From Euborellia annulipes (Eukaryota; Arthropoda; Insecta; Dermaptera; Anisolabididae): DNA of 64,000 nucleotides. The stretch is from the NCBI GenBank assembly GCA_023213315.1, contig JAKCPI010006242.1, positions 272,516 through 336,515 of the forward strand, given 5' to 3'. Numbering within the stretch: the first letter of the stretch is position 1; the number at the start of each line of letters is the position of its first letter. Below are positions 11,241 to 23,500 of the stretch, piece after piece. The notes beneath the pieces were generated by a model that was not told where the DNA came from, searched no databases, and saw only the letters and a list, made by a program, of their open reading frames with translations. The position numbers and the translations under genes were made by a program.

Positions 11241-13616
11241 TAATTTATATTTTAAAAGACTTCCCGGCATGTGACAGACTCAACACTCCGCGGGTCACCT
11301 ATCCATGGTTAAGCACTCCTTGGCTTTGCTTAACCAAATGTTCTCAATATTTTTTTTATTTATACAATTTTCTAGAAAAGTCCCATGACTGTAATGATAT
11401 GCCTATCTTTTTTATAATAATTGAAAACTTAAAATAGTGAGAAATTCCAGGATTGTAAAATAATTAAAACATTTAATCTTTTTATCTCTGATCCAGTGGC
11501 GTAGTGAGCTTAACTTGCGCCCGGGGGGACAATACCTTTTTAGCGCCCCCCCCCATTCGAAAACCATATAATATTATATGTAAAATATACATAATTATTA
11601 TATTACACTGGTACTAAATTTAAAATATATTTTCCAGAAATCAATTATAATAAAAATAAAAATTATCCAGCAATATTTTATTTTGCGGACCATTTGGCGC
11701 CCATTTGTGAGTAGTACCCGGGGCATGATGACCCCCTTGCCCCCTCCCCTCTCGCTACGCCCCTCGCTACTATCTATCTATTAAACACAAGGCAATACAT
11801 CGGCGATACAACGTTTCTGGATAAAATTTCACGTAGAATAAGAATTTGCATACGAAATTTTAATATCTCTAATAGTTTTCGATTAATTGATACAAATTCT
11901 AAAAATATAAGATTTTTAATTTAACCACTTCTTAAACATATGACACGGGGAAAATATGGGGGATTTGATGAGGATTAAGAATCTACTTTTGTTATTTTTG
12001 TATCTCAATGATTTTTCGAGTTATACTCAAAAAACGATACAAAATTTGAGAAGGCTTAATATCATTAAACATAAAAGGTAGAAGATATTTAAGATATCGT
12101 AAAAATTTTGTATTTAATGCAGATAACGAATCAATAAACACCAATTTTATATCTTTTTTAGTTTTTAGCAAATTTACGAAAATTCAAGCAAACATAGATG
12201 TGACTCTCTCTTATTAAATAGAGCAAACTAGTAATTGACATAAATGTGTAAGATTCAGGATTTAGTGCTGATTCTAATGCACTATTCACTATTTCGATAT
12301 ATTGAATAGTTTTTTTTATTATTTTGAAAAAAAAAAAAATTCATCTGTCAAAATAAATTAAAATCGATTTTTTATTATTTTTAGGACATTCCTTGGCCGA
12401 AAATGGATTGTTTTAGTTAGAATATTTTATATTTTAATTTATTCAATCGATATCAAGCCCTAAATGTGTTTATTTAATTAAAAAAAACAATAAATTAGAA
12501 AATAAAGGCGGGAGTTGACGTTAGACGTCATCAATAAACCCTCATTTTATGTGGGCGTAGCTAAATAGAAAAATTCCTATGGCTTTATAATTGATTCAAG
12601 AGACCAGTTTTGCATTTTGCCTCAAATCCGTGAATAAATAAGAGAGATTTAGCGATTTTTTGAAAAGCGATCTCGCGCGAGACGAAAGGCTTAGACAAGA
12701 GTTACGCGAGTCTCCCTGGCTGGTCTCTGGGCGCCGATCGAATTGGAAAAAAAATTTGATGCTCTTCCATTAGTTGAAATAATTGTCGAATTGATTGATT
12801 TCATTCATCTGTTTATACTCAAATTTTATAAAATTTTATTCTAAAATCTTATAATGTTGCTAAATTAAGGGATCTTAGAAATTTTGGGTTGTGTATAAAC
12901 AACGATTTAGTAAAATAAAATTAACAGGCCTCAAAAATTGAAAGCTGAATTGATAAAAACAAGGACTAGAATATTGTCACAAGAGGATATAAAATTTCAT
13001 CCAATTCTGATATGAAATGAAATGAAATCTTTTTTTTTTTTAGAGCGAGACCTTTGAGAAAAGTTGGCTCTGCATGGACCGGGTGCAAACCTTTAGAGCG
13101 CTAATTTAACGAAATTATTAGAGCTAGAAGGCTAGAAATTTTATATACACGTAGGCAAACATTCAGAGAATATAGATCAATGATCCTTTTTACTCTCATC
13201 TGATTGGCTAATCGGATGGTGAGATATAAGGAAAAAATAAATGTTTAAATATTAAATTTTAGCTTCATCTAAGTAATCTCTAGGAAATTCTAAACTCATA
13301 ACAAAAAATCCGATGCAAATTGAAGAAGCGGTTTGCGAGTTAGAGACATTTGAAGATTCGAAGTTTTATTTCTTTTCTATGTTTAATTAATTGGACCTCT
13401 TAACTCGAGCAAAGGAGGGGAGGGCGGAGTCTGCCACCGCCTCCCCCTCCCCTCCTCTCTGATTATTGCTCTTGACCTTCCCCTCTTTTCTAAGAAAATA
13501 AAATAATAAAATAAAATTATATCTTCGGACAGATTAAAAAGAATTTTAAAGACTCGTAGAAAAAAAAATAAATTGGTATGATGGTCACACAAATTTCTCT
13601 TAACTTTTGCTGTGTG

Positions 13617-14243
13617 ATTTTTTTTTTATTTTTTTTAAACACTCACACAATATTTTCGGCAAATTAAGTCATTTAAGAATTTGACGATAATCGTTAATTA
13701 TTAATATATCTATTGGGGATCGAGCATTTCTATTTAAGTCATTTAGTGGCATTCAAAAGGCGTTAAATAAAATCATCCAGGGGCGCCGGAACGAATTTGA
13801 ATCAGGGGGGCAAAAATTTTTTTTAGAAAATTAAAATAATTTAATATGTTCAAATAGTATAAAACAAAAACAAATCTACTATAAAACTTTAAAAATTTTA
13901 AATAAAATCACAATTTTAATAAAATTAAAATTTTAAAAAATTTGGTAGTGATTTTTCAAAAATTTTTGGAAAAAATTTGGAAAAAAATGAATTTCTTACT
14001 CTTTTAATTTAGAAGATTTTATTTTTCAAAAGTAAAAATATATCATTTTTAATAATAAATGAAATAAAAGAAGAAATTTTGCCCCCCTCTGCCCCCCCCC
14101 CCCCCTGTAGGAAGCCAGGGGGGGCAATGTACCCTGCCCCCCCCAGTTCCGGCGCCTATGAAATCATCAGACTGCCTGGGGTCCGAACCCGCGACGTTCG
14201 GTATAGAAGGGAAGCACGCTACCAACTAGACCAAGCCCGTAGG
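13617..14243 (-). mobile_element. tRNA-derived SINE, split by a hAT-type MITE
   Basis: On the minus strand the tRNA-like head (about 14243-14170) has an A-box-like block and B-box GGGTTCGGACCCC. The body continues left of the inserted MITE (13778-14160) to a T-rich end near 13617, the SINE's A-rich tail. The layout matches the copy at 37908-38154. Confidence 0.7.
13778..14160. mobile_element. hAT-type MITE with AAATCATC duplication
   Basis: Left end CAGGGGCGCCGGAAC and right end GTTCCGGCGCCTATG are inverted repeats. AAATCATC flanks both sides (13770-13777, 14161-14168). The interior is AT-rich with G and C runs. It interrupts a SINE, so it inserted after the SINE. Confidence 0.85.
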
Positions 14244-14844
14244 TGTTTGTGTCGAGATATATTTCAAGATGTTGTTAACTTTATAAACAAAGGAAAATAT
14301 TTATATTTTGTTACCAAAGCAACCATTTCTCGTATCTTTCCTAAATATAGTTATACAGTATAGTTGTACAGTATATTGAAATATACAATGAATGAAAAGG
14401 ATAAGGAAAAAGACGCAATCCTCTTATTTAAGCCATTTGGTTCCCCTATCTTTCCTATGAAGTACAGGAGTAAAGTGTGCTTCAAACAATTCTGAGAGCA
14501 AAATGAGAATATACATTTTAAAGAGCATGTAAAAAATAATTGATTTATGAATTTTCCCCTCTTCCTGCGGAAAAATTTTATTTTTTTTGCGGAACCAAAT
14601 TTTTCCGTCACGCGGAAAATTTTTTTTAATTTTTTTCCTGGACATTAAAATTATTTTTTGTTTTGCGAATTTGTTTGGCGCCCCTTTGTGAGTAGCGCCC
14701 GGGGCATGATGACCCCCCTTGCCCCCCCTCTCGCTACGCCACTGCTCTGATCTATATTTGTATAATTATCTCATTATCTATCAAGATATATATCTTTTTT
14801 CCCTATCAACTTTTTAAAATAAATTTTACATTTCTATAAGAAAG

Positions 14845-16208
14845 AGTATAAATTAGCTTTAAAAATAAAGGGAAATTGATAATAATAAAAATGAAAAAAA
14901 AGTGCACGAGGTGGATTTGAACTCGCAATGTTTGGTAAAGCGAGGATGGAAAAAAAAAAGTGTGTCGACCACTTAACCGATTCAGCTATCTTTGATATTA
15001 CTAAATCAAGGAAAAATGACCATATAAGAAACAGTTAATAAAAAATTTGTTAAAAAAATTTTAATTTTGTACATATGATATATCATTTTTTACTACATTT
15101 AATGCAGATAAATAATTTATAATCCAAATTTCAAAAGCATCCATAGTTTTCAAATTATTCAATGGGCAAACGTCACATTGTGAATGCCCTAATGTAATTA
15201 AACCAAAAACTCTATATAACATATGACACATGTTATTAATTCTTAAATTTCCCCTGATTTCAAATAACTAAACCCCTTTTAATTATATGATCTAATTTTA
15301 GAGTTATTGACGATCAAACATAAGCCAAACTCGGGCCTAAAGGCCTGACCACCCAATTCTATATTATCAATTTTTTAGCATTTTCTGATTAAAACCAAAT
15401 TTTTACCAGAGATTTATAATTAAAAAATGAGTTTTTTTCTAAAGTTTCATTAAGATTGGTAAAGAAATAAATAAAATATTGACTATTTTGTAAATTGAGT
15501 TTTAGAATTTGGATCTCAGATGGAAGCCTAGACCCGGTTCATAGACGGCTCTCTTTACCCATCCGGGATCCCGAATTCTAAAACTCAATTTACAAAATAG
15601 TCAATATTTTATTTATTTCTTCACCAATCTCAATGAAACTTTAGAAAAAAACTCATTATTTAATTATAAATCTCTGGTAAAAATTTGGTTTTAATCAGAC
15701 AATGCTAAATAATCTTTTTCGATAATATATAGAATTGAGTGTTGATGTCATTAAGGACGAAAATAAGCTTAACTTTGATCGCTAATAACTCCCAAATTAG
15801 ATCATATAATTAAAAGGGCTTTAGTTCTCTGAAATCAGGGGGAATTCAAGAATTAATAACATGTATCATATGTTAGATAGAGTTTTTGGTTTAATTACAT
15901 CAAGGGATAAACAATCTGACGTTTGTCCATTGAATTATTTGAAAACTATGCATCCTAGTGAAATTTTGGATATAAATTATTAATCCTCATTAAAAAGTAG
16001 TGGAAAATGATATATCATATGTGGAATATTAAAATTTTTTTAATACTTCTTTTATTTCATGTTTCTTATATGGCTTATATTTCCTTATAACTGTTAATTA
16101 AAATGTGGCTCAAGTGGTTAAATGGTCTTTATTTTTTTCCATTCTGATGTAACCAAACTTCGCGAGTTCAAATCCACCTCCTGCACTTTTTTTTTATTCT
16201 TAACTGTT
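14845..16208. mobile_element. Foldback element with tRNA-like ends (copy B)
   Basis: Near-perfect reverse-orientation copy of the element at 7139-8510, including the central hairpin (about 15495-15600) and the asymmetry between its two tRNA-like ends. The left unit (minus, about 14990-14902) ends with GTGCAC and a T-run; the right unit (plus, about 16105-16190) reads TGGCTCAAGTGG ... GAGTTCAAATCCACC ... GCAC plus T-run. Homology with copy A stops at ATTCTTAACT on the right, which sets that boundary. Confidence 0.75.
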
Positions 16209-16246
16209 TTTTATACCTCATATGAGGGGGTATATACAGATTATAT

Positions 16247-16495
16247 GGACCCTGTTATGCAATGGTGTGTCAAAGACCAAACATCGAATTTTGAGAAAAT
16301 CAACAATAGAGTTTTTTGTTTACATTGGTTTATATATAATTTTTCTTGTCAATTGTGCAAGTAACATTAAATATAAATTTTTTTAGGACATATTTCATAA
16401 AAAATACTATTAATTAAAGCATTTGAAACAATATTCCGTGCTTAACTCAATTTTGAATTTTTTGGTCTTTGACACACCATTGCATAACAGGGTCC
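16247..16495. mobile_element. GGACCCTG-ended MITE (copy 1)
   Basis: Inverted ends GGACCCTGTTATGCAATGGT and its near complement. Flanks are ATAT on both sides (16243-16246, 16496-16499). Other copies: 31303-31553 and 63116-63368. Confidence 0.85.
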
Positions 16496-16509
16496 ATATA
16501 TGCCTAGCC

Positions 16510-17475
16510 TTCTGACGAAGATGTAGAAATCAGGTAGAAATCAAGAGGAATTTTTTATATGAAGAAAGTTTTATTATCAATGATTCATTATCTTCTCTCT
16601 CTTTCTACTCGGCGAATAAATGCATTACAGAACGACCTTTGATATGAATCTCGTTCATTCGATATGACTAGTTCTTTGTGATTCTTTTGCAGGTCATATG
16701 GATTTTTGCTGAATCCAAGGCTGAAACATCCTCAAAATTCGTTCTTTTTTTAAAATGTTAACTCGTGGTGTGACTGAACGCACACAACTTTTTTGAGATG
16801 TTAGTGTGTTTTTTTTATAAAGAATCGAATATGCACAATTAAAATAGATAAGTTAAGGTTTTGAAATGTGCTAAGATCAACCTTGTTGATTAATTACGAA
16901 TTATTAAAATTTTGTTAAATCATTTAAAATTTTTACTTGCTCATGAAATTTTTTTTTTAGAAAAAGGGTAAGAGAAAGTTGTGTGCTGTGCGCCATCACA
17001 CCAGATTTTTTCAAATGGAATGGCCAAATTATATAAAATTGATGGTCAAGTTAGAATTTTAAATGAAATAGACCACGATTCATTAATTATTATTATTATT
17101 ATTGAATAAAACAAAATTATTTTTATATAAATAATAATAAAAAATATTTTTATTTGAATAAAATAATTTTTATATTTAAATTTCCCACAAAATAAAATTT
17201 GGCGCGTGGGTACTCTCACTAAATGGCCAAAGATGACAGATTCGTTTTCAGTTCCCTTTTTTTAGACGATTGAAATAACCATCACATTTTCAATATTAAA
17301 TATATTTAATTAAAAAATTTTAAATTAAATTGATAATTTATATGACTTGATAAATATAAAGTTCAACTACTACATACTAGATAACACAAATTGAATATAT
17401 TTATACATAATTAAACTCTAATGTATTTATATTTTTTTAATGCTCCCTTTATATTCATAATTGATTTTTAATCCA
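16510..17475. other. Upstream region of the SUMO protease gene
   Basis: No gene seen. A fragment of the family R terminal hairpin lies at 16963-17010. The 17200-17290 stretch is less repetitive and may hold promoter or 5' UTR sequence, but no core promoter element can be fixed by eye. Confidence 0.35.
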
Positions 17476-17558
17476 ATGATTTCGACTTTTTTAAATCGTT
17501 TTTTGGCATACATCGGAGTTAATCAACCTGAGCCCATTAACAATACTAGGAAAAGAAG
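17476..17558 (+). CDS. SUMO protease exon 1
   Basis: ATG at 17476, reading [20 protein letters not shown] and ending in basic TRKR. The donor at 17559 leaves two bases that complete Ser with exon 2, which is the main support for this start. Confidence 0.7.
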
Positions 17559-20500
17559 GTTTGGTCAATTCCATTGAATTTTTTTCTTTCTATTTTTAAT
17601 TTTTTCTTAAATAATATAAAATGTTAAAACTTAATAAAATTGGCTTATGGTAAATTTAGTGATATATATTTTCAATAATAATAATAAATATTAAATTATG
17701 ATATTATTATGTTCCAGCCTTGGACAAGATTATGTAGAATTATCACCAACGAAAAGACCACGGCTGGAGCCGAGCTTTAATATGAATCCCAAAGGTAATT
17801 TGTTTATTTATTTGTTTATTTTATTACATTTTAGTTTTTTTTCGATTGATGTCACCATATACTTTGCGTTCATTTTCATTTAATTTGGTTATTATCCATT
17901 ATTTTTGTTATTATTTAAATCAACAAGGTTTTTGGAGAACCTAACTTTTTATTCATAACATTTGATTATTTAATTCATTTATTGTACGATTATTTCATGA
18001 ACGGGAAGGTTGAGATGATTCCGATTATGAGAAACTATTTTTTCTCAATGAATTGTCTTTTTTCTTTCTTTTGGAGGATGATAAAAGGTGAAATTCGGGT
18101 CGAAAAAACTTTTAACATCAGATTTTACTAAGACTTTCATCAGTTAGTTTTCTTTTCTTTTTTTTTTCAAATAAGTTTTTCAATTTTAATATTTATAATC
18201 TCTAACCCACGTTTAATTTAATCAAAATTAAGACTTTTCTCCAAAAGTAGTTGAATATGTTGTGATGTTATGTTTTTTAATTTAAAGCCTTTCTATCTGC
18301 AATTATAAAATTAACGCTGAATTTTAAAAGTTTAATAGGCCTGTCTTTTCTGATATCCTCTCTTTACATATTATCTCTATTTTTTATTATTTATTAAAAT
18401 TAGAATATAATAATTAGAATAAAATAATTATGTTTGCTTCTATCTATAGTTATTAATATTAATCTTTTTTTTTAGACCTTTTCACCTCACAATCAGCTTT
18501 TATAAATACAGGGGCAATTAAAAGAGACAGGTCTTTCACAAATCAGGTAATATTAATTATAATAATTTATTATATGTTTTAATTAATCTTCAAGTGGTTA
18601 CTTGTCAATTTAGAGCTGGGATAAATTGCTTAATAAATTTCATTATATATATATATATTTATTTGGAGTCTTAATTATGGCCAACCATATACCCTGCACA
18701 TTCTTTATGTGATCATTATCAAGGCCTAAAAATAACATATGCATACATTTCTTTGAATCAACTTGCTTTAGAAATACGTACCTCAGCTCCTAAAAGTTTC
18801 ATTTTTATATAAAATTACAAATTACCATAAACGTGAGGCGTTAATCAAGTCACTATACATATAAAGAATTTTGATTTCACGTTATACTAAAAATAAATAT
18901 ATTTATAGTGAGTTGATTATGATTAACGCCTCAAGCTAATGATAATTTGTAATTTTTTATGAATAAGACGCATTAAATTATTTATATAGTGAGTAATATT
19001 ATGAAACTTTTAGGAACTGAGCTACGTATTTCTAAAGCAAGTTGAGTTAAAGAAATGTATGGATGATATTTTTGCATATGTTATTTTTAGGCTTTGATAA
19101 TGATCACATAGAGGATGTACAGGGTACATGGTTGGCCTTAATTAAGACTACAAATAAATTAGGCCAGTCAATATCGACATTTAAATCGCAAAACGTAAAG
19201 TATTCCTGCATTTTTGGTATGTTATTTGGACCCGTTGGGGGAGTGCGAAACCACATTTTGCAATCAAAAAAAAGTTGTGCTTCCCGCGTAGTACGAGAAA
19301 AACTGCGTAATTTTCGCACTTTTTTCAGTTTTTGCAGTTTAATTCAAAAACTATGGGCTCTTTAACATTAGTTGCTTATAGCATTTTTAAACTTTATTAA
19401 ATCTGAAACAATTCAAGCCAATTTACAGCTCCGTATCTCTAATAGATTTTGAGATATGATGATTGAAAAATGTACAAGATTTTCACAAATGTTACATTTT
19501 TCACTTTTGCTTATGTTTAAAGCCGAATATCGGCTTAACCGCTCAAGTTTAGAGAAAAGGTGTGATAAATTGAGTTTTAGCACTTCTAATTACGTTTCAT
19601 TTAAGCGCAGTACGGGGTTTTTCATTTAAGAAACTTGTACTGTTTCATATAATAAAATTTATTATATATCCTTGTATGAATTAGCCGCTCCAACAAAGTA
19701 TTATATATATATATGAAGACCTCACTGTAATAACGATCAAAGTCACTTTTTTTTCTATATTTTACAGGGAAATGGAAATTTAACATTGAACCAAGTATTA
19801 GTCAATACAGAATAACATTTAATATAAGAAAATTTGTACACACAATGTTATTTAGTAGTTATTTAGTAATTTCATATGACTTAGATCACTGTTGCCTTGT
19901 TCACAGCTGACTATGATCGATCGTTCTTGCTATTAACACAATATTTTCTACTCTGATCATTTTTACCAAGTATACCATTCCACGTACTGAAAGTACATGC
20001 CATTCCCGTTAGGTTGCGCCAATAAACGCAAAATTGAAAAAAATTGACTTTGATCGTTATTGCAGAGACGTCTACATATATATATATATTTGGAGGAGGT
20101 ATATGGCTGAGCAGTGTTGGGCAAATTAAGCATATTTTGATTTGTCTACTTCATGACGTAGACAAATGCGTAGACAAAGTGGACAATGCAGACAATGTAG
20201 ACAAATGGCTCAGCGCTTGTTTTCATTGGCTCTCATCTCAGATCAGTGATCTGTCATTTCTAGAAACAGCCTAGAAATTCATATACATAAAAATGTCTAA
20301 ACGCGGAAGACCAATAAACAGACATTTTATACCGTCATTATCAACGCTGGCAGATGTTTCTTTTCCACCCAATATCTCGCTATATTTGACCTATAAAATG
20401 TTAAGAAAATTTTAAATTATACAGGGTGTAGACACATTATATATATATATATTGATTATATATTGTCTATATAGAGAATAGGATATTCCACTTTAAGCGA

Positions 20501-23500
20501 GAATGTTCGAGCACGAACCCTAAATTTTATATATATATACAGTATATACAATTTATTTAGTATTCGTTACTCCAATATTTAAGCGAGAATATTGGAGTAA
20601 CGAACACTAAATTTTATCTATATATACAGTATATACAATTTATTTAGTGTTCGTTACTCCAATATTCTCGCTTAAAGTGGAATAGAAAAATTGTAAAATC
20701 ACTCTTTACTTATTGATTTCTTGTATATTAGTATCAAAAAATTATATTTATGACGATACATAAAAAATTATGGTGTTGTTAGTCCCGCCAAATTTTTAAA
20801 TTTTAATTGTCTACATTGTCTACTTTGTCTACATGGATATGGTTAATTTGTCTATATACATTGTCTACGCGTAGACAAAACAGGTTAATAAATTGAAATA
20901 TAACTAGCTGCTTGCTCATTCATTCAACATAATTGATTATTTCATTTCATTTCATTTATTTATTTTCCATACACATATATGTATATATATATATAGCCGG
21001 GTCTGAGACAGCTAGAGTTTACTACTTTGCACATTTCCACTCACTTTTATCCTATAATATCGTGTGTTGGGGACAAGGTCGGGTCTGGGAAAGGGTGTTC
21101 TTATTACAGAAGAGGGCGGTTAGGGGTATTATCGGTTGTGGCCGTGCTACTCCATGCCGGGAAATTTTTAGGGGGCTCAAAATATTAACTTTGCCGTGTT
21201 TTTATTAGTCAAGTCTTGACTTATCTTGAAGGGAGATCCTCTGAGTTTCCTGCGCATAGACATGATACCCGGAATGGTCAGGACTTTGCATAGGCTGTCC
21301 ACGAGTGAAAAAAAACCCTAGATACCTCAGTATTATTATTTATAATCATCTGCCATGTGATTTAAAAAACTTATTTGGAACACGGACATTCGGGTCATCG
21401 CTCCGCCGCTTTCTAATCGGAAAGTCTTATTATTCTTTGAATTTTAATGATGAATTTAAGTAAATTTGTATCTGACGCTTTCCATGCAAATATGTATTTG
21501 TCTGGTGGAAATAAATATATTATTATTATATATATGCGAAGATAAGTTTTCTCGGGTTAAGTCGCGTGTGATGTTGAGATTTACTCGACGTTTCGGCTCT
21601 CCTTTTGGAGACATTTTCAAGAGTATGGGATTAGGAGGAAATAATTAATATTAAATGTATACAATATTACACTATTTCATGCATCAAAACAAAACACCGT
21701 GTTGCGTTTTTTTTTGCTTGTCAGTGTACCTGGTATATTGAGTTTTATTTACACAGTGGCCCCTATACTAACTGAATCTTATTTTAATTACATTGACCTA
21801 TAAATTAGTTTCATTAATACAATATACTGTATCTCATCATTTAATAATTAAAAATTTTTTTTTCTTTTTAGAGAAGATCATTAAAGAATCCTAGTCTCAT
21901 CAGAGATGATGATATTATTCATTTACCAACGCCTCGTTTAAATGGGGTAATTATACTAATAATTAGATATTTTTTAAATAATAAATAAATCAAATAATAA
22001 TAAATCATTTCTTTTTAGGATTCTAAAATGATTTTTCGAAATAAACCATTAGAAAAATCAAAGAAAGTTCCCGTGATCCAGTTAGAGGATCAAGAAAATG
22101 ATATTGAGATAATTGATAATAAAACACAACCCAAATTATCATCAAGTAAGTAAATAGAAATAAAAGGGAAGTGCGCTCCCCAAAATCCAGTTTACTACCT
22201 ATATAAAGAACAAAGGGCTGACAAAATCGCATTTAATCAAGAATATTAAGGTGCGCGTCTCGGGGTGCTAATTTTGGGAGTTTCCTGAGGCCACAAGCTC
22301 TTCAAATTATCTATAACTTATAGAAGCCGTTTTTTTGATTTTCGAAAAAATAAATTTTTTTTAGATTAATCGCATTAAATAAAAGATATATTTAAAAAAT
22401 CCGCTTTATAACTTATAGATAATTAAATTAGTAATCATTGTGTTAAAAAATAATTAATTTTCTACCTTTAATTAATTAGCTGGAAACTTTAAAATGAAAT
22501 AAATCCCTTGTATTCCTATGGGAAAAACTAAAGCCATCTCTTGCCGCCTCGAGTCAATCGTTTTTTAACGGCTTTTCGAGACGCGCACCTTAATTATATT
22601 CTGGTAACTGAGAAAGAAAAAATACTTCACAATCTATATATTTATTTATTTAAAAAATACAGACAAATTTGTCCATCTTTACAATTTTGAGTACAATAAT
22701 ATATTTCGTCCTTTGACATTGAATAATTTTAACTTAGTTTTTTTAAAAAGTCTTTTTGGCTACTGAGGCCATTTAGATTATGACATTATATAAATTTTAA
22801 AATTATATACCGATAACTACCGGGGGACGTTCGGCCCCTGATTGCTTGGGGTCACCAATACCGAGCTTTCGCCGCGCTTGGCTTTGCTTAACTGCAACCA
22901 ATGTGTTGACTGTTGATCTCCTCCGTTGATAGCCCTCTAATATATAGGGAAAAAGTATTGCGATCATGACAAAAATTCGATGTCGAGATTTTGATGGAAA
23001 TACATGTTTTGAGTAGAAAAAAGTCGGTCCCGCAAATTGGTCTGTGTGGACATTTTTAAGCATGAAAGAAATGAGCTACGAGGTTGAAATTTTATATTTA
23101 AGTTAGGCACCCCCCGAGAGGCGTGAAAATAAGCTTTTGATCAAAATCTGTCAAGAAGGACTAGTACTTTACTGAAGTACTTTTTCAATTTTTTTCGATT
23201 TTCTCAAAAATGGCTCTAATGATTTTGATTAAAATTCATAAATCAATTATTTTTTAGATCCTCTTTTAAATGTATTTCTCATTTTGTCCTGAAAAATGTT
23301 TTTACTTTACTGATGTATTTCACATTTTTCAAATTCACTATCAGGCTCTTCCTCCCATAGAGCCAATGTTAAATCTCTTTGGGGATTTGCATATAAATTT
23401 CGATTCAAAAGGATGTTGGGTCTCTTTTACATATTAAAAAAAAAATTTTTCCAATTGTTAACTTATGTATTTATTTAGAATTCTCTGTTGTGAATACAAT

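Larger units (their letters stand above)
11494..14744. mobile_element. Composite hAT-type element with matched 8-bp duplication
   Basis: The left end CAGTGGCGTAGTGAG is preceded by CTCTGATC (11486-11493); the right end CTCTCGCTACGCCACTG is followed by the same CTCTGATC (14745-14752). The ends therefore appear to belong to one insertion of about 3.25 kb. The right-terminal block (TTTGTGAGTAG ... CCCGGGGCATGATGACCCCC) occurs twice, near 11697-11765 and 14677-14744, so a smaller element was probably expanded by internal duplication or nested insertion. The interior holds a tRNA SINE with its own hAT MITE and fragments of family R, but no transposase. Confidence 0.65.

Noticed and set aside
10999..11437. 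Overlapping open frames on both strands
   Set aside because: They lie in repeat family R and the following repeated block; both strands are open by composition.
14079..14363. 94-codon open frame rich in Pro and Arg
   Set aside because: It is formed by a C-run at the end of a hAT MITE joined to a SINE head and is not a gene.
19063..19365. 100-codon plus-strand open frame in SUMO protease intron 3
   Set aside because: It overlaps the right arm of a foldback element, and splicing it in is not needed because exons 3 and 4 already join in phase.
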